Part shown: piece by piece, positions 16,206-24,543 of the stretch
How the letters are laid out: each line of letters opens with the position of its first letter
How positions within the stretch are numbered: the stretch's first letter is position 1
Assembly: GCA_013001755.1 (NCBI GenBank)
Contig: JABDLY010000026.1
Span: 1 to 39,006 of the forward strand
Source: Sphingomonadaceae bacterium
Lineage (GTDB): Bacteria > Pseudomonadota > Alphaproteobacteria > Sphingomonadales > Sphingomonadaceae
Reading direction: 5' to 3'
DNA length: 39,006 nucleotides
Position numbers and translations under genes: made by a program
The notes under the pieces: generated by a model
What the model was told of the DNA's origin: nothing
What the model saw: the letters and a program-made list of their open reading frames with translations, nothing else
The model's database searches: none

Positions 16206-17579
16206 ATGAGCACGAAAACGGTTGCCAATAGCAACGCACCGACCATCGAAAATCGCGAGCAGCTTTGCTCGGTCTTCTCCGGCGGCGAAAAGCCGCAAGC
16301 CGATTGGCGCATCGGCACCGAGCATGAAAAATTCGTCTATCGCTGCGACAGCCATGAGGCGCCGGCCTATGGCGCGCCGGGCGGCATTCGCGACCTGCTT
16401 GGGGAAATGCAGCAATTCGGCTGGCAGCCGGTCGAAGAGAATGGCAACGTTATTGCCTTGTCGGGCGAGGACGGCACTGTCAGCCTCGAACCCGCCGGCC
16501 AGCTCGAACTGTCGGGCGCACCGCTCGAATGTCTGCACGATACCTGTTCGGAAGCCGCGCGCCATCTCGACCAGGTCAAAATCGTCGGCGAGAAGCTCAA
16601 TCTCGGCTTTCTCGGTCTCGGCATGTGGCCCGACAAACGCCGCGACGAGCTGCCGATCATGCCCAAGGGCCGCTACGGCATCATGCTCGATTATATGCCC
16701 AAAAAGGGTTCGCTCGGCCTCGACATGATGCTGCGCACCTGCACGATCCAGACCAATCTCGATTATGCCAGCGAAGCCGATATGGTGAAGAAATTCCGCG
16801 TCGGCCTCGCGCTCCAGCCGCTCGCGACCGCGCTGTTCGCCAACTCGCCGTTTACCGAGGGCAAGCCCAACGGCTTCCTCTCGTTTCGCAGCCATATCTG
16901 GTCCGACACCGATCCCGACCGCACGGGCATGCTGCCCTTCGTCTTCGAAGACGGCTTCGGCTATGATCGCTATGCCGATTATGCGCTCGATGTGCCGATG
17001 TATTTCGTCTATCGCGGCGGGCAGTATCTTGATGCTTCAGGGCTGAATTTCCGCGATTTTCTCAACGGCGAGCTCGGCATCCTTCCCGGCGAGAAGCCGA
17101 CGATGGACGACTGGAACGATCATCTCTCGACGATCTTCCCCGAAGTGCGGCTCAAAAGCTTTCTCGAAATGCGCGGCGCCGACGGCGGGCCGTGGAACCG
17201 GATCTGCGCGATGCCGGCGCTCTGGGTCGGGCTGCTCTATGATAACGGGGCGCTCGATGCGGCCTGGGATATGGTCAAGGACTGGTCGATGGAGGAGCGC
17301 AATGCGCTGCGCGATGGCGTACCGAAACTCGGCCTCAAGGCGGCGGTGCCCGGCGGAAGGACATTAGGCGATATCGCGGCCGAAATTCTCGATATTGCGG
17401 TTGCCGGTTTAACGGCACGGGCACAGCTCAACGGCGCCGGCGACAATGAAAGCGGCTTCCTCGATCCGCTCCGCGAGATCGTCGCCAGCGGCAAGACGCC
17501 CGCCGACCGGCTGCTCGAACGCTATCATGGCGAATGGGGCGGCGATGTGTCGCATGTGTACGAGGAAGAGAGTTTCTAA
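16206..17579 (+). CDS. gshA: Glutamate-cysteine ligase, plant/proteobacterial type
   Basis: GshA joins glutamate and cysteine with ATP, the first step of glutathione synthesis, in the cytoplasm. The 457 residues match the plant-like class found in alphaproteobacteria rather than the E. coli class. Diagnostic segments are DWRIGTEHEKF (residues 33-43, metal/ATP glutamates), SLEPAGQLELSGAP, RYGIMLDYMPKKGSLGLDMMLRTCTIQTNLDY, and FANSPFTEGKPNGFLSFRSHIWSDTDPDRTG (read as two adjoining motifs). The ribosome binding site is weak. It stands alone, with an unrelated convergent gene 50 bases downstream. The matching gshB is not in the window. Confidence 0.94.
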   Translation: MSTKTVANSNAPTIENREQLCSVFSGGEKPQADWRIGTEHEKFVYRCDSHEAPAYGAPGGIRDLLGEMQQFGWQPVEENGNVIALSGEDGTVSLEPAGQLELSGAPLECLHDTCSEAARHLDQVKIVGEKLNLGFLGLGMWPDKRRDELPIMPKGRYGIMLDYMPKKGSLGLDMMLRTCTIQTNLDYASEADMVKKFRVGLALQPLATALFANSPFTEGKPNGFLSFRSHIWSDTDPDRTGMLPFVFEDGFGYDRYADYALDVPMYFVYRGGQYLDASGLNFRDFLNGELGILPGEKPTMDDWNDHLSTIFPEVRLKSFLEMRGADGGPWNRICAMPALWVGLLYDNGALDAAWDMVKDWSMEERNALRDGVPKLGLKAAVPGGRTLGDIAAEILDIAVAGLTARAQLNGAGDNESGFLDPLREIVASGKTPADRLLERYHGEWGGDVSHVYEEESF

Positions 17580-17629
17580 AGAAACGCGCTCCAATACTGC
17601 GCGCCTCCGCCAGAGATTATGGTGGCAAG

Positions 17630-18964
17630 CTATTCCGCCGGAACGATGCCGGCCTGCATCGGCCTTGCGCTGCGCCGTGTCGCCCAAGCAAAGAACCTCG
17701 GCACCGGAGCATTGCGCTCCATCCAGTGCCAATATTGCTGATAAGCGGGATCGGCCATCAGATGCTTTTCCTCGGTCTTGGCGCGCCAGTAATAGACGCC
17801 GCTGACCGCCGCTATGATCGCCGTGTTGCGTATGAGGTCAACCGTGCTCCCGCTCATCGGCAGAAAGGGCATCGCCGCCAGCCACCAGAAGGTATTTTTC
17901 GCCAGATAGGCCGGGTGCCGCGTCCAGCGATACGGGCCGTGGGTCATAATGCCGCGATGGGTAAGGTTCGAAAAACGCAGCCCGAAAGCGACGGTCGCCC
18001 AAGCGTAGATCGCCGTCAGCAGCACGAGCAGTCCGCCCCAGATGGCGAGGACGACGGGCTGGCCTTCGAACCAGAAGGTCCAGGCGTCGTTATTGCCCTG
18101 ATAATCGAGCGGCCCGCCGCTGCCCATAAGGATAAACGGCGGATAGCAGATCAGCGCGGCGATCCAGCCCTGCGCATAGGGATTGGACGAGCGGATATGC
18201 GAATCGAGCGGACGCATCGTCAGCACGTAACCGACGGTCGCAAAGGCGACGTCGATCAGGAACAATATGTTGATCAGGAAGAACGCCATCGCGATCGGGT
18301 TCGAGACGATCTCGGCATTGCTCCAGTGCAGCACGTCGAACCAGTTGCCCGGCACGATCGAGATCATGAAGGCGGTGAAAAAGCCCTTCACGGCCCAATT
18401 GCGCAGATGGCCGATCATCTTCTCGCGATCGACCTCGTCATGGTCGCCCATCAGCCATTTGCCGAAACTATAGGCACCGTCCTTGGGCTGTTTGAGCCGC
18501 CGGTCGATCCAGAAGATATAGGGGATCGAGACGATGAACATCGCCGGCGCCGCCAAGGCGATCATCCGCATCGCGAACAGATATTGCCCGTCCCAATACC
18601 AGCGGCAGATGCAATAGAGCGCGCCAATGATCGCCCAGGTCGCCCAGAGCCCGGCGAGCTTGGTGATGCTGATCTCACGGCAGGCGTCATGGCTTCGCGG
18701 CGGGTTCGACCAGTCGAGCCCGGTCGACGCATGTTTCCATGTCTTGTCGACGACGACAGTCCAGACCATCATCGGCAGCGCACAGGCGACCAAGGCCAGC
18801 GTCGCGGAAAGCGGCCCGTTTGCGCCGATCATGCGCCCGACGATGACGGCGGCGAAAAGCCCCGCAAGCCCCGCCAGACCCACGCCCGTCGAGACAGCCG
18901 AAACCGGTCGCGGATCGCCACCGGCGGCATCCGCCGCACGCTCAATATCGGAATGCGCATTCAT
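17630..18964 (-). CDS. Isoprenylcysteine / phospholipid methyltransferase-like membrane protein
   Basis: This 444-residue inner-membrane protein has about nine hydrophobic helices. The C-terminal part carries the ICMT/PEMT-type methyltransferase signature: GIMTHGPYRWTRHPAYLAK (residues about 358-376), followed about 55 residues later by RAKTEEKHLMADPAYQQYW. Bacteria with this domain methylate lipids or small molecules; the acceptor here is unknown. The N-terminal half (residues 1-250) is extra to the catalytic domain and is not recognised. ATG at 18964 (MNAHSDIERAAD) was chosen because the 27 codons open upstream run toward the tRNA gene and have no hydrophobic or family-like character. Monocistronic as far as can be seen. 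Confidence 0.72.
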   Translation of the reverse strand: MNAHSDIERAADAAGGDPRPVSAVSTGVGLAGLAGLFAAVIVGRMIGANGPLSATLALVACALPMMVWTVVVDKTWKHASTGLDWSNPPRSHDACREISITKLAGLWATWAIIGALYCICRWYWDGQYLFAMRMIALAAPAMFIVSIPYIFWIDRRLKQPKDGAYSFGKWLMGDHDEVDREKMIGHLRNWAVKGFFTAFMISIVPGNWFDVLHWSNAEIVSNPIAMAFFLINILFLIDVAFATVGYVLTMRPLDSHIRSSNPYAQGWIAALICYPPFILMGSGGPLDYQGNNDAWTFWFEGQPVVLAIWGGLLVLLTAIYAWATVAFGLRFSNLTHRGIMTHGPYRWTRHPAYLAKNTFWWLAAMPFLPMSGSTVDLIRNTAIIAAVSGVYYWRAKTEEKHLMADPAYQQYWHWMERNAPVPRFFAWATRRSARPMQAGIVPAE

Positions 18965-19012
18965 GATACGCGAAACTAGGGAAAAATGGTAAGCAGAAGA
19001 TGAAGATGCGGC

Positions 19013-19086
19013 TGGAGCGGGTAGCGGGGATCGAACCCGCATCACAAGCTTGGAAGGCTAGTGCTCTACCATTGAGCTATACCCGC
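19013..19086 (-). tRNA. tRNA-Gly (anticodon UCC)
   Basis: The 74-nt cloverleaf ends in an encoded CCA. The 7-bp acceptor stem is GCGGGTA / TACCCGC. The D arm is GCTC/GAGC, and the anticodon stem CTAGC/GCTTG (one G-T pair) encloses loop CTTCCAA, giving anticodon UCC for GGA/GGG codons. The T arm is GCGGG-TTCGATC-CCCGC. It is flanked by unrelated protein genes. No integrase or duplicated 3' end was seen, so there is no sign of an inserted island. Confidence 0.97.
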
Positions 19087-19150
19087 ATGCGCCAAGCGAT
19101 GGCGACCTAATAGCTCGGCGAGTTTAAGGCAATGTGTATTCGCGAGAAAG

Positions 19151-19894
19151 CTACCGCCCTCCCCCGTCCACGCGAAGGATCGCACCTGTCGTGTAGCTCG
19201 ATGACGGGCTGGCCAGCATCAACGCGGCGGTGACGATTTCTTCGGGGTTTCCGGGGCGGCCAAGCGCGACTGGCTGAGTCTCACGCGCTTCCTCGTCCCA
19301 GGCTTCGGCGATATCGGTCAGAAACGGCCCGGCGGCGATCGTGTTGACGCGGACCTTGGGGGCATATTCACGGCTCAGCGAAACCGTCATCGCGTTGAGC
19401 GCGGCCTTGGCGCCGCTATAGGGGACGACGCCGGGGAATGCGCCGAGCGAGGCGATCGAGCTGATGTTGATGATACAGCCGCCCTCTCCCTCGCTCATCC
19501 GGTGGCCGATCCGGGTGGCGAGGCGGAACGGGCCTTTGAAGTTGAGGTTCATCACCGAATCGAACAGGCTTTCGGATATCTCATGGCTCGGACAGGCGGG
19601 CGACATCCCCGCATTGTTGACGAGGATATCGATGCGTTCGAATTCGGCATAAGCGGCGTCGATCAGGCCATCGATCTCGTCCCATTTCCCGCAATGCGCG
19701 GCATGGGCAAACGCGCGGCGCCCCTTGGCGCGGATTTCGTCGGCCACCGCCTCGCACGCATCGAGCTTGCGGCTCGCGATCACGATATCGGCGCCGCGAT
19801 CGGCAAAGGCGAGCGCCATTTCGCGCCCGAGCCCGCGGCTGCCGCCGGTAATCAGCGCGGTTCTGCCCGACAGGTCGAATAGCGGGTCGATCAT
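19151..19894 (-). CDS. Short-chain dehydrogenase/reductase (classical SDR)
   Basis: This NAD(P)-dependent oxidoreductase has 247 residues, the normal SDR length. The cofactor loop is TGGSRGLG (16-23), and the Arg in IASRKLDA after the second strand hints at NADP(H). The NNAG motif is at 93-96, and the catalytic residues are Ser146, Tyr159 and Lys163 (YSGAK). The C-terminus TTGAILRVDGGGR is typical of FabG-like enzymes. The substrate is not deducible; gluconate 5-dehydrogenase-like enzymes look similar. ATG at 19894 is supported by a strong ribosome binding site (GGAGAGGAG, 8 bases upstream). An upstream GTG at 19921 would swallow that site. It sits alone between tRNA-Gly and the efflux operon. 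Confidence 0.88.
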   Translation of the reverse strand: MIDPLFDLSGRTALITGGSRGLGREMALAFADRGADIVIASRKLDACEAVADEIRAKGRRAFAHAAHCGKWDEIDGLIDAAYAEFERIDILVNNAGMSPACPSHEISESLFDSVMNLNFKGPFRLATRIGHRMSEGEGGCIINISSIASLGAFPGVVPYSGAKAALNAMTVSLSREYAPKVRVNTIAAGPFLTDIAEAWDEEARETQPVALGRPGNPEEIVTAALMLASPSSSYTTGAILRVDGGGR

Positions 19895-19962
19895 GTGGCG
19901 GGCTCCTCTCCGTTCTAACACGCAACGGCGAACCTAGCAGCATGTCAGCGATACTCTACGCC

Positions 19963-21507
19963 CTATTCTGCCGAGGGTGCTGTAGTCGGCAGCTCGTCCA
20001 CATCGCCAATCGCGCGCCACAAAGCGACGCGTTGAAGCGCGCGATCGGCGCGGGCGATGATCTCGGCGCTGCGCGTGGCGTTGGCGGCGCGCTGCGCATC
20101 GATGATCGTCAGGAAGGTATCGAGGCCGCGACGATAGCGGATGCCCGCCAGCCCGACATTGTCATTGTCATAGCCGAGTTGTTCGGAGAGCGCCGCGGCG
20201 CGCACATCGGCAGCCGCTATCGCGCCGAGCGATCGTTCGACATCGCCGAGCGCGACGAAAACCTGGCGGCGATAGGCGGCGAAGGCTTCGGCGGCTTCGG
20301 CCTGGCGCTGGTCGATCCGCGCCTGGGTCCGTCCGAAATCCAAGAGCGGCCCGGCGATGCCGGCGCCGAGCGAGGCGACGACGGCATCGTCCGAAAACAG
20401 ATCCCCGAAAGCGAGCGCGATCAGCCCGATGGCGCCGGATATCGAGAAGCTCGGGAAGCGGGCGGCGGCTGCGGAGGCAATTTCGGCATCGGCTGCGGCA
20501 AGCCGGTTTTCGGCGGCGACGACATCGGGACGTTGGCGCAGCAGGATCGACGGCACGGCAAGTTCGGGGAGCGCGGTATCGACATCAAGCGCGGTGGCGG
20601 TCTCATGGCTTACCGCGAGCGCCGCCTCGATCGCGCCGACCGATTGCGCCGTCAGCGTCGCCAGCGTTGCCAGCGCCGCTGTACGATCGATCTCGACCGG
20701 CCCGCGCCGCGCTTCGGCATCGGCGCGCAGCGATTGCGCGCGAACCAAATCGAAGCCCGGCGATATCCCGGCACGCGACCGCACATCGGTCAGCCGCTCA
20801 AGATCGCGCGCTTCGGCAAGATCCTGCTCGATCACCTCAAGTCGAGCTTCGGCCGCGCGATAACCGATAACGGCGCGCGCAATATCCGACGCCAGCGCGA
20901 CGCGCACTGCGGCGGCATCGGCGCGTGCGGCATCGACCCGGGCGCGAGCGGCACGCTCCGAAGCACGCAGGCGCCCGAAGATGTCGGCATCCCAGCCGGC
21001 ATCGATCGATGCACTGTAGATTGTCCGGTCGGTGTCGAAAGGGATGTTCTGCGGCAAACCGCCGAAGGTCGCCGTACTCGTGCGCTCGCGCGACACACCA
21101 CCGCTTGCCGTAACGTTGGGAAGCCGTTCGGCCGCCGCGCCACGTGCACCGGCCCGCGCCGCGTCGATGCGGGCGAGCGCCACCTGCAGGTCAGGCGCAT
21201 CGGCCAACGCGCGGGCGAGGAGAGCCGCATAGGCCGGGTCTTCGAACGGTAGCAGCGAACGCGTATCGATCACCGCATCGACTTCGCCTGCGACCAGTGC
21301 GAAGCGATCGGGAATGTCGACTTCGCTCGGCGCACGGGCGCCCTGCACGGTAGCGCAGGCCGCCAGAGGTACGAGCAGCGCCGCCACAACAAGCGATCGG
21401 GCTGAGCCTGTCGAAGCCCTGTCCTTACCTTTTCCCACGCGAAGAAAGAAAGAACGACCCTTCGACCGGCTCAGGGTAATCGGATCGAGGAAAGGCTTGG
21501 AGTTCAT
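19963..21507 (-). CDS. Outer-membrane efflux lipoprotein, NodT/OprM (TolC) family
   Basis: This is the outer-membrane channel of the tripartite efflux system encoded by the operon. The 514 residues contain two OEP (TolC-like) repeats, with VVALLVPLAAC-type lipobox cleavage expected at the Cys in VPLAACATVQG (residue 51). Family signatures are DAGWDADIFGRLRASERAA and FPSFSISGAIGLIAL. The ATG at 21507 overlaps the stop of the membrane-fusion gene (ATGA), so this start is firm. However, about 38 residues precede the hydrophobic signal core. Residues about 12-37 (LSRSKGR ... ASTGSAR) are encoded by a palindromic repeat at 21402-21474, which has lengthened the signal-peptide n-region in frame. An in-frame GTG inside the element (21438) might serve as an alternative start. 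It is last of four genes controlled by the divergent TetR. Confidence 0.9.
   Translation of the reverse strand: MNSKPFLDPITLSRSKGRSFFLRVGKGKDRASTGSARSLVVAALLVPLAACATVQGARAPSEVDIPDRFALVAGEVDAVIDTRSLLPFEDPAYAALLARALADAPDLQVALARIDAARAGARGAAAERLPNVTASGGVSRERTSTATFGGLPQNIPFDTDRTIYSASIDAGWDADIFGRLRASERAARARVDAARADAAAVRVALASDIARAVIGYRAAEARLEVIEQDLAEARDLERLTDVRSRAGISPGFDLVRAQSLRADAEARRGPVEIDRTAALATLATLTAQSVGAIEAALAVSHETATALDVDTALPELAVPSILLRQRPDVVAAENRLAAADAEIASAAAARFPSFSISGAIGLIALAFGDLFSDDAVVASLGAGIAGPLLDFGRTQARIDQRQAEAAEAFAAYRRQVFVALGDVERSLGAIAAADVRAAALSEQLGYDNDNVGLAGIRYRRGLDTFLTIIDAQRAANATRSAEIIARADRALQRVALWRAIGDVDELPTTAPSAE
21402..21474. repeat. Palindromic REP-like element inserted in frame in the outer-membrane factor gene
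   Basis: The 15-base arms at 21402-21416 (CTGAGCCTGTCGAAG) and 21460-21474 (reverse complement with one mismatch) are separated by 43 bases. The arms resemble those of the repeat at 14021-14091. The element lies between the start codon and the signal-peptide core of the gene and keeps the frame open. Read on the minus strand the arms encode LSRSK and ASTGSA-type peptides. Confidence 0.8.
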
Positions 21508-22511
21508 TCTCCGGCATCCCCTTCCTCGGCCTCGTCTGCGTTCGCCCCGCGCGCCGGCACAAAAGCATCGACCTGCTGTCCGACAAACATCCGGTGGCCC
21601 TCGGGCGGGAGGGCGTAGATCAGTTCTATGACGCGGACATCGACCAATTCGGTCGCGGCGTTGGTCAGCGAGGTCTTGGGCACGACGAGCGGCTCGGTGC
21701 GGACATAGCGTGCGCGGACCCGCCGCCCGGCATCGCCGCGCGCACTGACAATCGCCGGTGCCCCGATATTCAGGCGCTCGATCTCATTCTCGTCGATCGA
21801 GACACGGACATGGAGTGGATTGGTGTTTCCCATCACGATGAGAGGATCGGCGCCATTGCCCATCGGCCCGCTCGCGCTGGCGAACTCGCCCGCGCGGACA
21901 TTGAGCTGGAGCACCGTGCCCGTGCTCGGCGCGCGCACGGTATGCCGGGCCAGCGCGGTCTGCGCCGAAGCGAGCTGCGCCTGCGCCTCGCGATATTGCG
22001 CCTGGGCCACACCGAGCTGCGCGCGTGCATTATCGCGCACACCGCGCCGCTCGATTACCTCCTGCTGCGATACCGCGCGCGGATCCTCGACGCGCGAATA
22101 GAGCGCGAGCTGTTCGTTGGCGACGCGCAGCTGGGTTTGCGCCGAAGCCATCGATTGCCGCAATGCATTGACCCGTGCGCGACCTTCATTGACCCACGCG
22201 GCCACATCGCGCGTGTCGACGCGGAACAGCGGCTGGCCCTGCGTCACCTCGTCGCCCGCCGACACATAGACCTGGTCGACGATCCCCGAGATATGCGGGC
22301 CGATTTCGATGAGCTCGCTCGACGGCTCGATAATGCCGGTGCCCGCGACCGAGCCGGTTTCGCTCTGTGCCGATGGTGTCCGCGGCGGCTCGATCTCGGG
22401 TTCGTTCATCGTGCGGTCGGGCAGGTTGGCGAAGACAAGGATCGCCGTGACGATAATCGCGATGATCGCGATCGCCGGCAGGATCTGGCGGGAGAAGCTG
22501 AGTTTGCTCAT
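21504..22511 (-). CDS. Membrane-fusion (HlyD/MacA-like) periplasmic adaptor
   Basis: This adaptor links the ABC permease to the outer-membrane lipoprotein channel. The 335-residue protein has an N-terminal transmembrane anchor (about residues 11-30). A biotinyl-lipoyl half-motif (ISGIVDQVYVSAGDEVTQGQPLF) follows, then a coiled-coil hairpin of about 100 residues rich in Ala/Gln/Arg (VNEGRARVNALRQSMASAQ ...). The second lipoyl half is TVRAPSTGTVLQLNVRAGEFAS, followed by a beta-barrel domain. The tail is acidic. The start at 22511 lacks a clear ribosome binding site and is 82 bases from the ATPase stop, the only sizeable gap in the operon. Its stop overlaps the next ATG. Confidence 0.9.
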   Translation of the reverse strand: MSKLSFSRQILPAIAIIAIIVTAILVFANLPDRTMNEPEIEPPRTPSAQSETGSVAGTGIIEPSSELIEIGPHISGIVDQVYVSAGDEVTQGQPLFRVDTRDVAAWVNEGRARVNALRQSMASAQTQLRVANEQLALYSRVEDPRAVSQQEVIERRGVRDNARAQLGVAQAQYREAQAQLASAQTALARHTVRAPSTGTVLQLNVRAGEFASASGPMGNGADPLIVMGNTNPLHVRVSIDENEIERLNIGAPAIVSARGDAGRRVRARYVRTEPLVVPKTSLTNAATELVDVRVIELIYALPPEGHRMFVGQQVDAFVPARGANADEAEEGDAGE

Positions 22512-22592
22512 AAGGCAGGCTTTCGAATGAGAGCGTCGATGCAGTCGACAAAGCCGTCAGCATGACGGATGTTTATCTTCGCGGTCGTTTGA

Positions 22593-23297
22593 TCAATGGC
22601 CATCGGGAAGCCCCTTGCCGTCATGGGTGATACGGCCGTCCTCGATTTCGAGGATACGGTCGGCGAGGTCGAAAACGCGGTTGTCGTGAGTCACGATGAT
22701 CACCGCGCGGTCGGGCGCGAGCGCGACTTCGCGCAGCAGGTCCATCACCCGGCGGCCCGAAGCAGCATCGAGCGCCGCCGTCGGCTCGTCACAGACGACG
22801 AGGCGCGGCTCGTGGATCAGCGCGCGGGCGATCGTGACGCGCTGTTGCTGGCCGCCCGACAGCTGACGCGGCAGTTTTTCAGCCTGGTCGAGGATGTTGA
22901 GCTTGTCGAGTATCGCGCGCCCGCGCTCCGCGCCCTCTTTGCGGCCCATCCCCGCCGCATAGAGGGGGACTGCGGCATTCTCCGCCGACGTCAGCGTCGG
23001 GATCAGATTATATTGCTGGAAAATAAAACCGATATTGTCGAGCCGGAAATTGACCAGCTCGGTGTCGGTCAGTTGGTAAATGTCTGTACCAAAGACATGA
23101 ACGGTGCCCTGGGTCGGATAGAGAATGCCCGCGACGATCGAAATCAGCGTCGTCTTGCCCGATCCGGACTCGCCGATCAGATACGTCAGCTCGCCGGTCT
23201 TGATCTCCAGATCGATGCCGTGAAGCACGCGGATCGAATTGTCGCGCGTGATCGGGAACTCCTTGACGATGCCGTCGATAATAATCGTCTCGCTCAC
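22593..23297 (-). CDS. ABC transporter ATPase, MacB/LolD/DevA type
   Basis: This is the cytoplasmic ATPase of the tripartite ABC exporter. The 234-residue protein has Walker A GESGSGKT (42-49), Q-loop FIFQQYN (91-97), signature LSGGQQQR (146-153), Walker B LVVCDEPTAALD (166-177) and the H-loop His in IIVTHDNR. This set matches the MacB/LolD/DevA group that works with FtsX-type permeases. The GTG at 23297 overlaps the stop of the permease gene (GTGA at 23294-23297), which fixes the start. The longer open frame to 23405 reads through permease coding sequence and is not meaningful. Confidence 0.93.
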   Translation of the reverse strand: MSETIIIDGIVKEFPITRDNSIRVLHGIDLEIKTGELTYLIGESGSGKTTLISIVAGILYPTQGTVHVFGTDIYQLTDTELVNFRLDNIGFIFQQYNLIPTLTSAENAAVPLYAAGMGRKEGAERGRAILDKLNILDQAEKLPRQLSGGQQQRVTIARALIHEPRLVVCDEPTAALDAASGRRVMDLLREVALAPDRAVIIVTHDNRVFDLADRILEIEDGRITHDGKGLPDGH

Positions 23298-24430
23298 CGG
23301 AACACCTCGGCCGGTTCGGTCTTGAGGACGTTGCGCAGCGCGAGGAAACCGGTGAGCAGGATCATGATCAGCACGACCACCGCGGCGAAGAGCGGGATCT
23401 GCCACGGCATGAAAAAGCCCTTGAACGTATCGAGCGCGGCGAAGCTGACGAAGAACAATTCGGCAAGCAAAACGCCGATGCCATAGCCGACGAGACCGAC
23501 GAAACCCGCCTGCACGGCCACCATCCGGCGTATTCGTCCATTGGTGACGCCGATCGCCTTCAACGCGCCGAACTGCTTGATGTTATCGCGGATGAACAGG
23601 CTGAAGGTCAGGCTGACGATGGCAACGCCGACGACGAAACCCAGAAGGACGGTAATTCCGAAATTGAACGGGATTCCGGTATTCTCGATGATGAAAAATA
23701 TGCCCTCGCGCGCGAAGTCGGTCGATGTCCGCGCCTTGAGGCCGGTCTCCGCTTCGATACTTTCGGCGACCTCGCCCGCGTCGATGCCCTCGACGCTGCG
23801 GACGAGCACGAAGGACAGGCGGTTGCGCGTTCCCGGCGCATAGCGCAGCGCATTCGAATAGCGCGTGTAGAGAATGACGGTCGAGGTGAAGGTCGGGATC
23901 GAATCGGTGATGCCGTGGATCACGGCGCGCTGGTCGTTGAGCTCGAGCCGCGTGCCGACAACGTCATAATCGAGCGGAAACAGGCGGCGCGCACCGACAT
24001 CGTCGATAAAGACCGCATCGGGTTCGAGTAGGCTCAGCCGGTCGCCTTCGGCCATGTTGCGCGGCAGCCCGATCAGCGTCGCGTCATCGACGCCGACGAT
24101 ATTGACCGGCTCGAGATCGCCCTCGGGCGTGCGGACAACGGCGCCGGTGCGGATAAGCGGAGACGCATAGGCGACACCTTCTACACCGCGCACGCGCTCA
24201 AGCGCCGTAGACGGCATCGGGGCAGTCGCGTCCGCCGTGCGCGTTGCCGGGTCCATAACCCAGATGTCGGCGGTTGCTACTTCCTGGACCGAAACGCCGC
24301 CGCGCATCACGAGATTGACGAAAATCGAAAGCTGCTGGGTGATAAGCAGCGTAGAAAAGGCGACGCCGAACAACAGGCCGATAAACTTGACCCTGTCCCC
24401 TGTCAGCATTCTCAGCGCAATCCAGCCCAT
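23294..24430 (-). CDS. ABC transporter permease, FtsX/DevC type
   Basis: This is the inner-membrane permease of the efflux system. The 378 residues follow the MacB/FtsX plan: a first transmembrane helix (about 15-38), a large periplasmic domain (about 45-250), and three C-terminal helices (about 255-280, 305-335, 345-368). The coupling segment IKQFGALKAIGVTNGRIRRM contacts the ATPase. The tail KTEPAEVFR is typical of the group. It is the first gene of the operon, read from a good promoter at 24466-24494. GGGAG lies upstream of the ATG at 24430. The exported compound is unknown; DevC-like permeases export glycolipids in cyanobacteria and MacB exports macrolides, lipopeptides and toxins. Confidence 0.9.
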   Translation of the reverse strand: MGWIALRMLTGDRVKFIGLLFGVAFSTLLITQQLSIFVNLVMRGGVSVQEVATADIWVMDPATRTADATAPMPSTALERVRGVEGVAYASPLIRTGAVVRTPEGDLEPVNIVGVDDATLIGLPRNMAEGDRLSLLEPDAVFIDDVGARRLFPLDYDVVGTRLELNDQRAVIHGITDSIPTFTSTVILYTRYSNALRYAPGTRNRLSFVLVRSVEGIDAGEVAESIEAETGLKARTSTDFAREGIFFIIENTGIPFNFGITVLLGFVVGVAIVSLTFSLFIRDNIKQFGALKAIGVTNGRIRRMVAVQAGFVGLVGYGIGVLLAELFFVSFAALDTFKGFFMPWQIPLFAAVVVLIMILLTGFLALRNVLKTEPAEVFR

Positions 24431-24465
24431 CGGCGCCTGCGACTCCCGTTTGATTTGTCGCGTGA

Positions 24466-24494
24466 ATTATGGCATTCCAATTAGTGAACGTCAA
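24466..24494 (-). promoter_or_regulatory. Promoter of the ABC efflux operon
   Basis: On the minus strand TTGACG (24494-24489) and CATAAT (24471-24466) are separated by 17 bases; each matches the sigma-70 consensus at five of six positions. The permease ATG lies 35 bases downstream. The TetR palindrome begins 7 bases upstream of the -35. Confidence 0.7.
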
Positions 24495-24501
24495 CGTTTA
24501 G

Positions 24502-24525
24502 TATTGTTTCAAAACTGAAACAATA
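24502..24525. promoter_or_regulatory. TetR operator palindrome in the divergent promoter region
   Basis: This is a perfect inverted repeat: arms TATTGTTTCA (24502-24511) and TGAAACAATA (24516-24525) separated by AAAC. It covers the likely -35 and spacer of the tetR promoter (TTGTTT at 24504-24509, TGTTAT at 24526-24531, 16-base spacer), so the regulator should repress itself. It adjoins the -35 of the efflux promoter, so binding should affect both directions. Confidence 0.8.
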
Positions 24526-24543
24526 TGTTATGAGGACAGCGCG

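Noticed and set aside
17534-18979. Open frame of about 481 codons antisense to the methyltransferase-like gene
   Set aside because: It has the composition of a reverse frame and no domain; the sense strand has helices and the methyltransferase signature.
19013-19086. tRNA-Gly as an island attachment site
   Set aside because: No integrase, duplicated tRNA end or composition change is seen on either side.
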